49,521 bases of DNA from positions 1 through 49,521 of the forward strand of contig VGVH01000018.1 of NCBI GenBank assembly GCA_016874095.1, in the 5' to 3' direction. The notes beneath the pieces were generated by a model. That model was not told where the DNA came from. It did not search any database and worked only from the letters and a program-made list of their open reading frames with translations. How positions within the stretch are numbered: the first letter of the stretch is position 1; each line of letters starts with the position of its first letter. Positions 35,901 through 43,552 of the stretch are shown here, in pieces. The position numbers and the translations under genes were made by a program. This stretch comes from Gammaproteobacteria bacterium. GTDB taxonomy: Bacteria; Pseudomonadota; Gammaproteobacteria; Steroidobacterales; GCA-2729495.

Positions 35901-38900
35901 TCCGCGGGCGTCGCTGACTCGATCGCGAGCCGGATGCAGCCGGCCGGCAGCTCACCGGTGCCGGGCCGGCCGCCACTCGCCGGAAATACCGCGCGCAGCT
36001 GCGGATGCCTGGCGACCGCAGCCGCGAATGCGGCCTGCAGCAAGGCGGGTTCGATCGGACCATCGATCAGCACGGTCCAGGCGACGTTGTAGGCCGGGCT
36101 GCCCGGATCGAGCTGGTCGAGGAACCAGAGGCGCTCCTGCGCGTAGGACAACTGATCGGCCACCGCAGGTACAGGAAGAGGCAGCCGGACGACCGGCTGG
36201 CGACTGCGCAGGACTGCGGCCAGCCCTGCCACGGTGGGTGCCGCGAACAGATCGGCCAGCGTGAGCTCCAGGCCGAAGTGACCGTTCAGGCGCGCGATCA
36301 CGCCCATCCCGGCCAGCGACTCGCCGCCGAGATCGAAGAAGCTCTGGTTGCGGGACACGGCGCTGCGGCCGAGGCGCGCCGCGAATTGCGCGGCGATCGC
36401 CTGCTCGACGGCATCGGCAGGCGGCGTGACGTCGATGTCGAGCGCTGCGGACGGCGCCGGCAGCCGGACGCGATCGACCTTGCCGCTCGGCGTAAGCGGC
36501 AGCGCATCGAGGACGACCCAGGCGGCAGGACACAGCGCGCCAGGCAGCCGCTCGGCAATGCGCGCCGCGCAGTCCGCGGACGTCAGCGTCGCGGCGTCCG
36601 GCACGACATAGGCGACAAGCTGCGCCATGCCGGCCTCTTCCCGCAGGACGACCGCTGCATCGCGCACCGGCAATTCGCGCCGCAACAGCGACTCGATCTC
36701 GCCGGGCTCGATGCGCCAGCCACGCAGCTTCAATTGCCGGTCGACGCGACCGAGACATTCCAGCGTGCCGTCTGCGAGCCAGCGCGCCAGGTCGCCGGTG
36801 CGATACAGCCGCAGGCCGGGCTGGAACGGCGCATCGACATAGCGCTCCGCCGTCAAAGCCGCACGCCGCCAGTATCCCGGACCGACGCCGACCCCGGCGA
36901 CGCAGAGCTCGCCGGCGACCCCGGCCGGCACCGGCTGCATGCGGTCGTCGAGTACGTAACAGGCCATGCCGGGAATCGGCCGGCCGATCGGGACGCGGGT
37001 CGCGCCGGAGGCGATATCGGTCGTGTCGAAACAGGTTGCGTCCCAGATTTCGGAGGTGCCGTAGGTGTTCAAGATGCGCACGGCCGGCAACGAGCAGCGC
37101 GCGCGATCCAGCAGCTGTGGCGACAGCGGCTCGCCACTCGTGACGAGCCGGCGCAGCGCGGGCAGCCGGCTGCCCGCTACATCAAGCAACGCACTGAGCA
37201 GCGACGGCACCACGACCAGGTGAGTGACCGCGGATGCGGCCAGCGCCGGCCCCAGCCGGTTGGCATCCCGCGCAACCTCGGCGGGGAGTATCACCAGCGG
37301 CACGCCGTGCAGCAGGGACCCGAAGATCTCCCACAGCGAGTCGACGAAGTTGAGGCTGGTGCGCAGACAAAAGCGCTCGCCGGCGTCGAAGCCGTATTCG
37401 CGCCACATCCAGCGGCAGCGGTTCAGGATCGCAGCGGTGCCGAGCAGTGCGCCTTTCGGCTCGCCGGTCGAGCCGGAGGTATAGAGCAGCAAGGCCGCAC
37501 GGTCGGCCGCCAGCGCGGGCAGAGATGCCTCGGTCGGACATGGCGCATACACATCGATGCGCGGGACACCCGGCAGGCTGGCGCCGGCGCCGATCAGCGC
37601 GGCCAGGCCGGCATCGGCGGCGATGAAGTCGCGACGCGCCGGCGGATACGACGGGTCGAGCGGCACCGCCACTGCGCCGGCGCCGATGACGCCGATCAGC
37701 GCGGCGACGAGGTCCGGCGAGGGCGGCAGATCCAGCGCGACCCGATCGCCGGGCGCGACACCGGCAGCGACCAGCGCGTTCGAGATGCACAGGGCGCGAT
37801 CCAGCAGCGCCGCACCACCCATCCGCGCGTCACCGTGCTCGAGCGCAATGCCTTCACCGCGCGCGACCAGCGCCTCGGCGAGCACCGCGGAAAGCTCACC
37901 GGCGGGCGCTGCCTGCGCCAGCGTGTTGCACTCCTCGAGTACGCGACGACGCCCGGCATCGTCGAGCAGCGGCAGCTCGTCGACTGGAGTGGCCGGCGCC
38001 GCGGCGACCGCCTCGAGCAAGCGGCTGTAGCTGCCGATCATTTCCCGGACCAGGTTCCCGTCCAGCACTGCCGTGGCCCAGCCGATGTGCCCCGCGAAGC
38101 CGCCGCCCTCGCCGTGGTCGAGCAGCGAGCACTCGAGGTCCCACCATGAGTCCCGCGGCGCGCAGACCGGCTCGATCGTCCAGGAGACCGCGCCTCTGAC
38201 ACAGCCCGCCGGCGCGGAGTCGAACTGGAAGAGCAGCTGCGAGATGGCCCGGCGTGGATCGGCGCCGGGTGCGCGCAGGGCGACCGCGATGTCCCGCAAC
38301 GGCGCCGTGCGATGGGCGAGCGCACCGAGCACGGAGTCGCGCTCGGCGGCCAGCAGCCCGCCGAAAGACATGCCCTCGTCGACCGTCGTGCGCAGGGGCA
38401 GCGTGTTGATCAGGCAGCCGACGGCGCGTGAGTCGGCAGCGTCCTCGCGCAGGGTCACCGGCACACTCACCAGCACATCGCGCTCGCGCGAGTAGCGAAC
38501 CAGCAACACCCGCCATGCGGCAAGCAGGACGGTGAACACGGTGCAACCCTGCTCCCGCGCCAGGCGACGCAGGCTCCGGGCCAGCGGCGCTTCCACGGCG
38601 AACGGCAGGCGCAGGGACTCGCGCGCCATCGCCCCCGCGACACCCGATCGGGGCAGCCCGTGCCCCTGCGGCGCCCCGGCAAGCGTCGCGCGCCACCAGG
38701 CGACATCGGCCTGCACCCTGCCGTCGCGGTCATGCCCGCGCGGGAGACGCGCCGCGGGAGACGCGACCGGCGGCAACCCTGACGCCGGCGCTGCATACAG
38801 GGCAGCAAGATCGTCGCGAATCACCGCGACCGAGGGACCGTCGGCCACGATATGGTGCGCGGTCACCAGCAGGCGGTGATCGCGCGGACCGACAGGCACC

Positions 38901-39406
38901 AGCACGGGACGCAGCAGCGGGCCGCATCGCAGGTCGAACGGCCTTCGCGACTCAGCGGTCGCGAGCTGGCGCCAGGCTGCGTCGTCGAGCTCACCCGCGA
39001 GGCTCGGCGCGATCGGCGCAGCGGCGCCGGGTTCCTGCCATACCTCGCCGCCCTCATCTGCGAAGCGTGAGCCGAGCACCGGGTGCCGTGCCACGACAGC
39101 ACGCCAGGCTGCAGCGAGCCGCTCACGGTCGATCTCCCCGGCGATGCGGATCACGAACTGCTCGTGACTGCCGGCGTGGCCGTGCCAGAGGCGGTCGAGG
39201 AGCCAGAACTCGAGCTGGGCAGCGCCGAGCGGCAGTCGGCGGGGCCCGCGTACCAGGTCGAGCAATTCGAGCTTGTGCTGGCGCAGCCGCTCGAGCGTGG
39301 CTTCGTCGAGCGCGTCGGCCGGCGCGTCGTATCGCAGCCTCGAACCGTCGGCCCACAGCTCGACGCCCGCGCGATGCAGGCGATCGAGCAACTCGGTCGC
39401 GGTCAT
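29981..39406 (-). CDS. Nonribosomal peptide synthetase, modules 2-4 (docking-C-A-T-C-A-T-C-A-T)
   Basis: 3141 residues. Residues 1-52 match a TubC N-terminal docking domain (ELLDRLHRAGVELWADGSRL), which pairs with the upstream synthetase. Then C1 (57-480; HHIVADG 184-190), A1 (500-980), T1 (Ser1030, LGGES), C2 (1085-1510; HHAVTDG), A2 (1525-2015), T2 (Ser2062), C3 (~2110-2530; HHAIADG), A3 (~2570-3020), T3 (Ser3080). Specificity residues read by eye are V-D-W-V-V-S-T-D-A for A1 (beta-amino acid type), D-V-G-E-A-G-T-I-D for A2 (close to an ornithine code) and D-T-Q-H-V-G-G-T-A for A3 (unassigned). No epimerase domain is seen. The start overlaps NRPS1 as ATGA. Confidence 0.93.
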   Translation of the reverse strand: MTATELLDRLHRAGVELWADGSRLRYDAPADALDEATLERLRQHKLELLDLVRGPRRLPLGAAQLEFWLLDRLWHGHAGSHEQFVIRIAGEIDRERLAAAWRAVVARHPVLGSRFADEGGEVWQEPGAAAPIAPSLAGELDDAAWRQLATAESRRPFDLRCGPLLRPVLVPVGPRDHRLLVTAHHIVADGPSVAVIRDDLAALYAAPASGLPPVASPAARLPRGHDRDGRVQADVAWWRATLAGAPQGHGLPRSGVAGAMARESLRLPFAVEAPLARSLRRLAREQGCTVFTVLLAAWRVLLVRYSRERDVLVSVPVTLREDAADSRAVGCLINTLPLRTTVDEGMSFGGLLAAERDSVLGALAHRTAPLRDIAVALRAPGADPRRAISQLLFQFDSAPAGCVRGAVSWTIEPVCAPRDSWWDLECSLLDHGEGGGFAGHIGWATAVLDGNLVREMIGSYSRLLEAVAAAPATPVDELPLLDDAGRRRVLEECNTLAQAAPAGELSAVLAEALVARGEGIALEHGDARMGGAALLDRALCISNALVAAGVAPGDRVALDLPPSPDLVAALIGVIGAGAVAVPLDPSYPPARRDFIAADAGLAALIGAGASLPGVPRIDVYAPCPTEASLPALAADRAALLLYTSGSTGEPKGALLGTAAILNRCRWMWREYGFDAGERFCLRTSLNFVDSLWEIFGSLLHGVPLVILPAEVARDANRLGPALAASAVTHLVVVPSLLSALLDVAGSRLPALRRLVTSGEPLSPQLLDRARCSLPAVRILNTYGTSEIWDATCFDTTDIASGATRVPIGRPIPGMACYVLDDRMQPVPAGVAGELCVAGVGVGPGYWRRAALTAERYVDAPFQPGLRLYRTGDLARWLADGTLECLGRVDRQLKLRGWRIEPGEIESLLRRELPVRDAAVVLREEAGMAQLVAYVVPDAATLTSADCAARIAERLPGALCPAAWVVLDALPLTPSGKVDRVRLPAPSAALDIDVTPPADAVEQAIAAQFAARLGRSAVSRNQSFFDLGGESLAGMGVIARLNGHFGLELTLADLFAAPTVAGLAAVLRSRQPVVRLPLPVPAVADQLSYAQERLWFLDQLDPGSPAYNVAWTVLIDGPIEPALLQAAFAAAVARHPQLRAVFPASGGRPGTGELPAGCIRLAIESATPAERQVRRIALAREPFDLAHGPLVRATLFLDAGCPAEIVLVMHHAVTDGGSNAILFREIAEAAAVLGRGEELRWSPPAATYAQFAARQRTTAGEAHLGWWLGRLRGAPAAIEWPTDHPRPPEQSFRGAWLRRSWGPRRARALRAYARHAGTTPYIVLLAALKSLAVRYTGGNDIVIGTPVSLRPSAELEGVVGLFVNTLALRTELSGDPSFTEILARVRATVEGALAHHELPFERLVAVLEPERSLSRAPVFQTLFNLVTMPQRSARVGAAQLRLGPLLDHGVAAFDLALTVGDFPDGLELVFEYATDLFREETVAALADAWEALLDDAMESPHRHLSALRVHGTDTSPILHGRRAGQGARLPVLERIAAITRSGPQAPALQLVDTVLTRAGLEEEASRVMRCLADRGIGRGQRVGLLLPREPVLVSALLGVLRAGAAYVVLDPGLPPARLAMLARDAELALILAGPDAAAAIAGVECVDMHGCDGGGTPASEVAPDDPACLVYTSGSTGEPKAVVVTHANLAATVEGWIDTWQLTPADVHLQMAASSFDVFNGDWLRALATGGRLVFCPREVLLDPPALHALIALAGVTVAEFVPAVLRPLLAWIGQVGERLDGLRLVAVGSERWQAEEYRALQALCRPDARVLNTYGVAEATIDSSWFEGVPDLRRPLPVGQPFPQARLAVVDERLRPAATGAVGELLIGGDGVAAGYWRRPDLSALRFVEVDGIGRAYRSGDRARLRADGLVELLGRADSQVKRRGFRLELGEVESALAALPGVAAAAVESREEQGVGQLCAWVEPRPGCLLQPDDLAAALRALLPQYALPDVVAVVARLPISPNGKIDRAALATPAPSRGAAGSDAPRDPVEALLAELYADVLGSGGPVGVHTDFFAAGGHSLLAARLVARIRETLGCELSLRALFDAPTVAGLAAALRSAPRAAAPAAVAVERPARIPLTPQQRRLWFLDQLEPGNAAWHIPVAWRLRGTVDESALERAFAAVAARHESLRTRFLAHEGEPFQLIEPGCGSTLQRLDVAPGAALDAALAVFVAQAFDLGRGPLWRALLARCGEAEAVLLVVLHHAIADGWSVGILAHEIGAAYAGQGARLPALPLQYADYAQWQEGLLSGSQLDAARRYWRAALAGAPAVMNLPLDRPRSVVASSRGAWHRFTIPAATVASLRRIAAEEHATLFMVLLAAYQSLLARWTGDEDLVIATPVAGRAATATEPMIGYFLNMLALRGDLSGNPAFGAVVGRARRTMLDAFAHAELPFEQVVELAAPRRSRAHQPLAQVLLVLHNQPRRALVLSGLSVEEQPLTGEAVKFDLALHVAEEGGSLAASFAFNTDLFHAGTIEDLAEGLVSLLDAAAADSRLALGDLPVCGPRALGRLAAERARVWPAPAASVTGSAGGTVLERIAAQVATRPQAPAVAAAGQCWSYAELWGRAGAIAAALPSGAGIAVLAGHDAGMVAAVLGVLRAGGAYVPVDPLLPAARQQALLRDVAAIVADPAHAEVARRLAGAVLPVIIAGGTAQWNGPTPTPGATAYRLHTSGTTGEPRGVEQTHAGLAAHAHAWSRQLALSPADRLALVAALGFDTATQDIFGALTSGACLEVVDLRASSPVGIVERLAAAGVTVLHLTPTLLRHLFAGEAAAAVPTVRLVVLGGEAALSSDFELFCRCFARGARLVNGLGLTESTTALQFFADHDTRIAGERLPVGSAVPGTLLRVEDSDGRESWCGELVLGGERIARYAGSPPLRELRTGDRLRRLSDGHWAHAGRLDRQLKLRGIRIEPSEVEAALRSVPTVRDAFVDVVAAGDGTQLVAWVVTAAAIDEPALRAALRGRLPAVSVPTRFIQLAELPRRPNGKLDSGALHAPPGRTAPAVALATPALGRLAELWEELLGCGPVPAEGDFFALGGHSLLAARLVARVRDIFAVELPLATIFDTPTLAAMAEAIRTSRAGSACALPPVRRLERRGESAP

Positions 39407-42312
39407 AGGTCGCCGTGCTTGCGGCGGGCCTCGCCGGCGCCGCGCTGCTCGCCCGACCGCGAACGCGCAGGCCCGTAGAGCCGCCCTACGGCTTGCGCAT
39501 GGCGCTCGTGCAGGTAACGCGACAACGCGGCGATCGTCGGCGCCTCGAATACCGCGGCCAGCATCACGCCATCGTCGAGCAGTTTCTGGAGCCGCGTGGT
39601 CATGCGCACGGCTGCGACGGAATCGCCACCGAGGTCGAAGAAGTTGTCCTGCACGCCCAGCGCCACCGCGCCGAGAACTTCGGACCAGATCGCCGCGAGG
39701 TCCGACTCCAGCGCCGTCTCCGGCGCACCGCCGTGGCCGCCCCAGGTGCGCTCGGGCGTGGGCAGCGCGCGCCGATCGAGCTTGCCGTTCGGCGTCCGCG
39801 GCAGGGCGTCGAGCAATATCAGGGCATTCGGCAGCAGCGGCTCGGGAAGGCGTTCAGCGAGCCAGCCTCGCAGGCTGCCAGGCTCGAGTGGCGGACGCTG
39901 CACCGGCTCGCAGTCGACTGCTGCCAGCAGCCGCTGGTGCAGCGGCGTGCCGCCGCGGACGGTCTCGTGGTGGCGCGACTCGCAGCGGAAACGAAGCTGG
40001 CTGCCGCCCTGCTCCAGCGCGGCGCTGATGCGGTAGTCAGGGCAGACACTGTCCGCCCCGCTACGCCGCTCCCAGTCTGCCTCGATGCGCGTGCCGCGGC
40101 CGATGTCCGGCGGGTCGACGGGAAGCGGGATGAACACCGGCAGCCAGGCCTGCTGGTGCGCGAGGTAGTCGATCGACACGCCGTCGATCGTCGTCACGAC
40201 GGTCCACAGCAGGAATCCGTCGAAGCGGCCGTCCCGCTGTGCGCTGAATCCGGCGCGCCCGGCAAGCTCCACGGGCAGCGGGCCCGAAAAATCGAGATCC
40301 TCGAAGAGCGCCGGTGAAGCCAACAGGCATGACGTCGGCAGGTTGCGGACGCACAGACGCGGGTCGAACACCCGACGCTGCGACTCGAACAGCCGGCGCA
40401 GGTATCGCGCGGCGATCGGGCCGAACGCGGGCGCGTCACGCAGCGACGCGGGCAATTCCACCGGCGCAATCCAGGTCGTGCAGCGCGCCGGGACCGGGAT
40501 GACTCCCCGGGCGAGACGCGGCCACAGGCTGTTCCAGACGGGAACGATGCCATCGGCGCTGCCGATGTTGCCGACGATGCCCTGCGCGCACACCTCGGCC
40601 GGCTCGGGCAGCTCGACCGTCGCGGCATCGCCGGTGAGCACCGTGATCCGATCGGCAAGTCCGGCAGCAGCCACCGCCGCGCGCGCCTGCGCAGCAGCGT
40701 CGGGCAGCAGCTCGATGGCATGGACGTGGCGCGCGCCCGCGGCGACCGCCAGCCGGGCGAGCAAGGCATGCGGGCCGGTGCCAACGTCGAGCACGACCTT
40801 GCCGCGCGCCTGCCGCTCGAATGCGACGCGATGCGCCTCGACGCGCCGGGCGTCGCTGGTCATCAGCTCGTAGAGAAAATCGTCGTAGACCTGATAGCCG
40901 CCGAGCGACGGCCAGAACTCCGGCCGCTCATGGCTCCGCTCGCCATCGGTGCCGGCAACGACGTAGGCAACCAGCTTCTCCTCGCCACCGGCATCGGCAC
41001 GCACAGCCGCCGCGGCTTCGGCAACGGCCGGATGCGATCGCAGGAGGGTCTCGATTTCGCCGAGCTCGAGGCGGTGCCCGCGCCACTTGACCTGATCGTC
41101 AGTGCGACCGCGGAACTCGACGGAGCCGTCGGGACGCAGGCAGACGCGATCCCCGGTCCGATAAGCGATGGTTCCCGGGGCGATCCGCAGGAACCGCTCG
41201 GCCGTAAGTGCCTCGTCGTCCAGATAACCCTGCGCGACGCCTGGCCCGCTCACCGCGAGCTCGCCCTCCCCGCCCGGCGCGACCGGCAGGCCGGACGCAT
41301 CGAGGACATGGAGAGAAACGTCGGTGAGCGGCTTGCCGATATTCGCGGCATCGATGTCGCCGTCGGCGTACTGCCGCAACATGACGTTGCCGCCTGTCTC
41401 GGTGATGGCGTACGTATTGAGCAGCCGCGGGCGCGGCCCCGCGCCGCGCGACCACGCCACGAGATCGTCGCCGCGGACAGCTTCGCCGCTCAACACCAGC
41501 GCGCGCACGGCGGTCTCTGCCCAGGCACCATCGAAGGCCGTCGAGAGCGCCGTACTGCGCCAGGCAGACGGCGTCTGGCTCAGGATCGTGACGCCCGACC
41601 GGCGCAGGTAGTTGCGCATTTCTCGTGCGTCGCCACGCACGGCCGCAGGCGCGATGGCCAGCTCTCCGCCGGAACCGAGCGCGCCCCAGATCTCGAAGAT
41701 CGAAAATCCGAAGGCACTCGAGTGGATCTGGCTCCACACTTCACCGGGGCCGCGGCCGAGGACAGCGCCAAGGTCGTCGAACAATCGCGCGACGTTCGCG
41801 TGGGTGACGACCACGCCTTTCGGTTCCCCGGTCGAACCCGAAGTGAAGACGATGTAGCAGGCGTCGCCCGGAGCGGAGGTGTTCGCGACGTCGGCGGCCG
41901 ACGCGGCCTCGATCGCGGCAGCATCCCGCTCGAGATGCAGCGTCGGATACGCCGTTCGCCAGTCGCTGTCGACATCGCCGGATGTGACGAGCAGTCCCGG
42001 CCTGCCGCGCGCCGCGATCCGGGCGAGCCGCTGCGCCGGGTACCCGGGGTCGAGCGGCAGGTAGGCAGCACCGGTCTTCAGGACGGCGAGCAGCGTGGCG
42101 ATCCAGTCGACACCGCGCGGCAGGCAGACGCCGACCCGCTCACCGGCGCAGGCTCCACGCACCCGCAGTGCCGCGGCGACGCGGTTGGCGCGGGCATTCA
42201 ACCCGGCGTAGTCCAGCGTCACCTCCGCAGCAGAAACGGCGCGCGCATGGGGCCGCTCCCGCGCGTGCCGCTCGACGGCCTGACTCAGCGTGTGATCGCG
42301 CAGGTCCGCCAT
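39403..42312 (-). CDS. Nonribosomal peptide synthetase loading module (A-MT-T)
   Basis: 969 residues with no condensation domain, so it should start the peptide. The A domain spans 1-455 (A3 IVFTSGSTGEPKGV; A5 TYAITETGG) and 815-850 (A10 PNGKLDR). A SAM methyltransferase of the protein-arginine-methyltransferase type is inserted at ~465-770 (VVLDVGTGPHALLARLA; IVGNIGSADGIVPVWNSLW). The T domain Ser898 is in FFDLGGDS. The A4 motif is SSAFGFSIFEIWG: Gly202 stands where alpha-amino-acid-activating domains have Asp235. The substrate is therefore likely a carboxylic acid without a free alpha-amino group. The PRMT double-E loop acids are absent, so arginine methylation is unlikely. Confidence 0.9.
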   Translation of the reverse strand: MADLRDHTLSQAVERHARERPHARAVSAAEVTLDYAGLNARANRVAAALRVRGACAGERVGVCLPRGVDWIATLLAVLKTGAAYLPLDPGYPAQRLARIAARGRPGLLVTSGDVDSDWRTAYPTLHLERDAAAIEAASAADVANTSAPGDACYIVFTSGSTGEPKGVVVTHANVARLFDDLGAVLGRGPGEVWSQIHSSAFGFSIFEIWGALGSGGELAIAPAAVRGDAREMRNYLRRSGVTILSQTPSAWRSTALSTAFDGAWAETAVRALVLSGEAVRGDDLVAWSRGAGPRPRLLNTYAITETGGNVMLRQYADGDIDAANIGKPLTDVSLHVLDASGLPVAPGGEGELAVSGPGVAQGYLDDEALTAERFLRIAPGTIAYRTGDRVCLRPDGSVEFRGRTDDQVKWRGHRLELGEIETLLRSHPAVAEAAAAVRADAGGEEKLVAYVVAGTDGERSHERPEFWPSLGGYQVYDDFLYELMTSDARRVEAHRVAFERQARGKVVLDVGTGPHALLARLAVAAGARHVHAIELLPDAAAQARAAVAAAGLADRITVLTGDAATVELPEPAEVCAQGIVGNIGSADGIVPVWNSLWPRLARGVIPVPARCTTWIAPVELPASLRDAPAFGPIAARYLRRLFESQRRVFDPRLCVRNLPTSCLLASPALFEDLDFSGPLPVELAGRAGFSAQRDGRFDGFLLWTVVTTIDGVSIDYLAHQQAWLPVFIPLPVDPPDIGRGTRIEADWERRSGADSVCPDYRISAALEQGGSQLRFRCESRHHETVRGGTPLHQRLLAAVDCEPVQRPPLEPGSLRGWLAERLPEPLLPNALILLDALPRTPNGKLDRRALPTPERTWGGHGGAPETALESDLAAIWSEVLGAVALGVQDNFFDLGGDSVAAVRMTTRLQKLLDDGVMLAAVFEAPTIAALSRYLHERHAQAVGRLYGPARSRSGEQRGAGEARRKHGDL

Positions 42313-42317
42313 GCTGA

Positions 42318-43085
42318 TTACCCGCCAGGACGCCGGCAGCTCAGCCCGAGAACCGGCGGATTCTCCAGGTACTCGCGCCAGTAAGCGGCGCCATGGCTCT
42401 CGATGCCTGCCGGATCGACCGCGGGTGCGTGCCAGGCGATGTCGGTGAAGCCAGCCGCGGTCAGCGCCCGCTCGTAGGTACGGCGCTCGTAGTGGTAGAC
42501 CTCGAAACGGAACAGTTCCCTGCCGCTCACCATCGCGTAGGTGATGGGCGCGCCCTCGCGGCGCGGGCTGACGACCGACTTGCTGAAGCCATAGTCGAGG
42601 TACCCGCGGTAGCGCTCCTCCGGCTGCTCGGGATTCTCATTGAGCGCTACGAAGCGGCCACCCGGTGGCAGCCGGGAAGCGATGCCGTGGCACATCGCCT
42701 CGAGCTCGCCGACGTCACGTGCGTAATGCAGTAGGTAGGCGGCGCAGACCAGGTCGTAGCTGCCGGTTTCCGCAAGACAACGCGCATCGCCGACGGCAAA
42801 ACTCAGGCCCGGAAGCAGCGATTGACCGCGGGCGAGCGCGATCATCTGCGGCGAGATGTCGATGCCGTGGACGCATCGCGCGCCGCGGGACGCCAGCAGG
42901 CGCGAATAGTGCCCATCGCCGCAGGCGAGGTCGAGCACCGTCAGACCCGACACGTCGCCGAGCCAGCCGAGAAAGCTCCAGGCCTCGACGTAACGGCTGA
43001 GGGGCGAATGCTTGGACTGGCTGTAGGAACCGGCGATTGCATCGTACTGGGTAACCGGCGCGAAAACCGCGGGATTAGCGCTCAT
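42318..43085 (-). CDS. Class I SAM-dependent methyltransferase
   Basis: 255 residues with a Methyltransf_25/11-type fold. Motif I is VLDLACGDGHYSRLLASRGA; motif II is HGIDISPQMIALARG. Then come the DLVCAAYLLHYARD post-motif and LPPGGRFVALNENP (motif III). The ATG overlaps the deaminase stop (ATGA), and NRPS1 starts 5 nt downstream, so it belongs to the NRPS operon. It may methylate the starter unit, the peptide or a pterin ring nitrogen; the sequence does not say which. It is not part of an assembly line, having no carrier domain. Confidence 0.88.
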   Translation of the reverse strand: MSANPAVFAPVTQYDAIAGSYSQSKHSPLSRYVEAWSFLGWLGDVSGLTVLDLACGDGHYSRLLASRGARCVHGIDISPQMIALARGQSLLPGLSFAVGDARCLAETGSYDLVCAAYLLHYARDVGELEAMCHGIASRLPPGGRFVALNENPEQPEERYRGYLDYGFSKSVVSPRREGAPITYAMVSGRELFRFEVYHYERRTYERALTAAGFTDIAWHAPAVDPAGIESHGAAYWREYLENPPVLGLSCRRPGG

Positions 43086-43552
43086 GCAGACCTCCCGCCC
43101 GCCCACGCGCGCAGCAGGGACAGCGCTTCGGTGCGCAGACAGCCGCCACGCATCGCGGGCCCCGCGACCGTCACGCCGAGCTCGCCGCCGGTCAGTGCCT
43201 GCATGTCGGCGAGACTCGCTGCGTAAACGATTTCGCCGATGCCCGCGTAGTGGCTGGCCGCCTGGCACATCGCGCAGGGCTCGACGGTCGAATACAACAC
43301 TGTGCCGCTGAGATCGAGCGTGCGGCCGCGACGGCAGGCTTCGCGAATGAGCATCACCTCGGCGTGCGCGGTGATGTCGAGTTCGGCAATGACGGCGTTG
43401 GCAGCCGTTGCGATGACGGCGCCGTCGCGAACCAGGCAGGCGCCGATGGGCGGTTCGCCGGCGAGTGCAGCCCGGCGCGCCGCGGCGAGCGCTAGACGCA
43501 TGAATGCCTCGTCGCCGGTTACGCCCGGTTCGGTACCAGCGACTGCCGCCAT
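43082..43552 (-). CDS. CDA-superfamily zinc deaminase (guanine/adenosine-deaminase-like)
   Basis: 156 residues. The zinc and catalytic signature is complete: ITAHAEVMLIREA (His63, Glu65) and VEPCAMCQAASHYAGI (Cys93, Cys96). The length and the EPPIGACLVRDGAVIATAAN start resemble nucleoside/guanine deaminases and TadA. Its place between queD and the methyltransferase, with a 1-nt and a 4-nt overlap, argues for a role in the operon product rather than tRNA editing. A pterin-type substrate (2-amino to 2-oxo, giving a lumazine) is my hypothesis; guanine, cytosine or a nucleoside cannot be excluded. Confidence 0.82.
   Translation of the reverse strand: MAAVAGTEPGVTGDEAFMRLALAAARRAALAGEPPIGACLVRDGAVIATAANAVIAELDITAHAEVMLIREACRRGRTLDLSGTVLYSTVEPCAMCQAASHYAGIGEIVYAASLADMQALTGGELGVTVAGPAMRGGCLRTEALSLLRAWAGGRSA

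Noticed and set aside
26724-38149. Long plus-strand frames (26724-28643, 32873-35116, 36005-38149) opposite the NRPS genes
   Set aside because: They mirror NRPS codons in a GC-rich sequence, lack ribosome sites and show Arg/His/Gln-rich non-protein composition.
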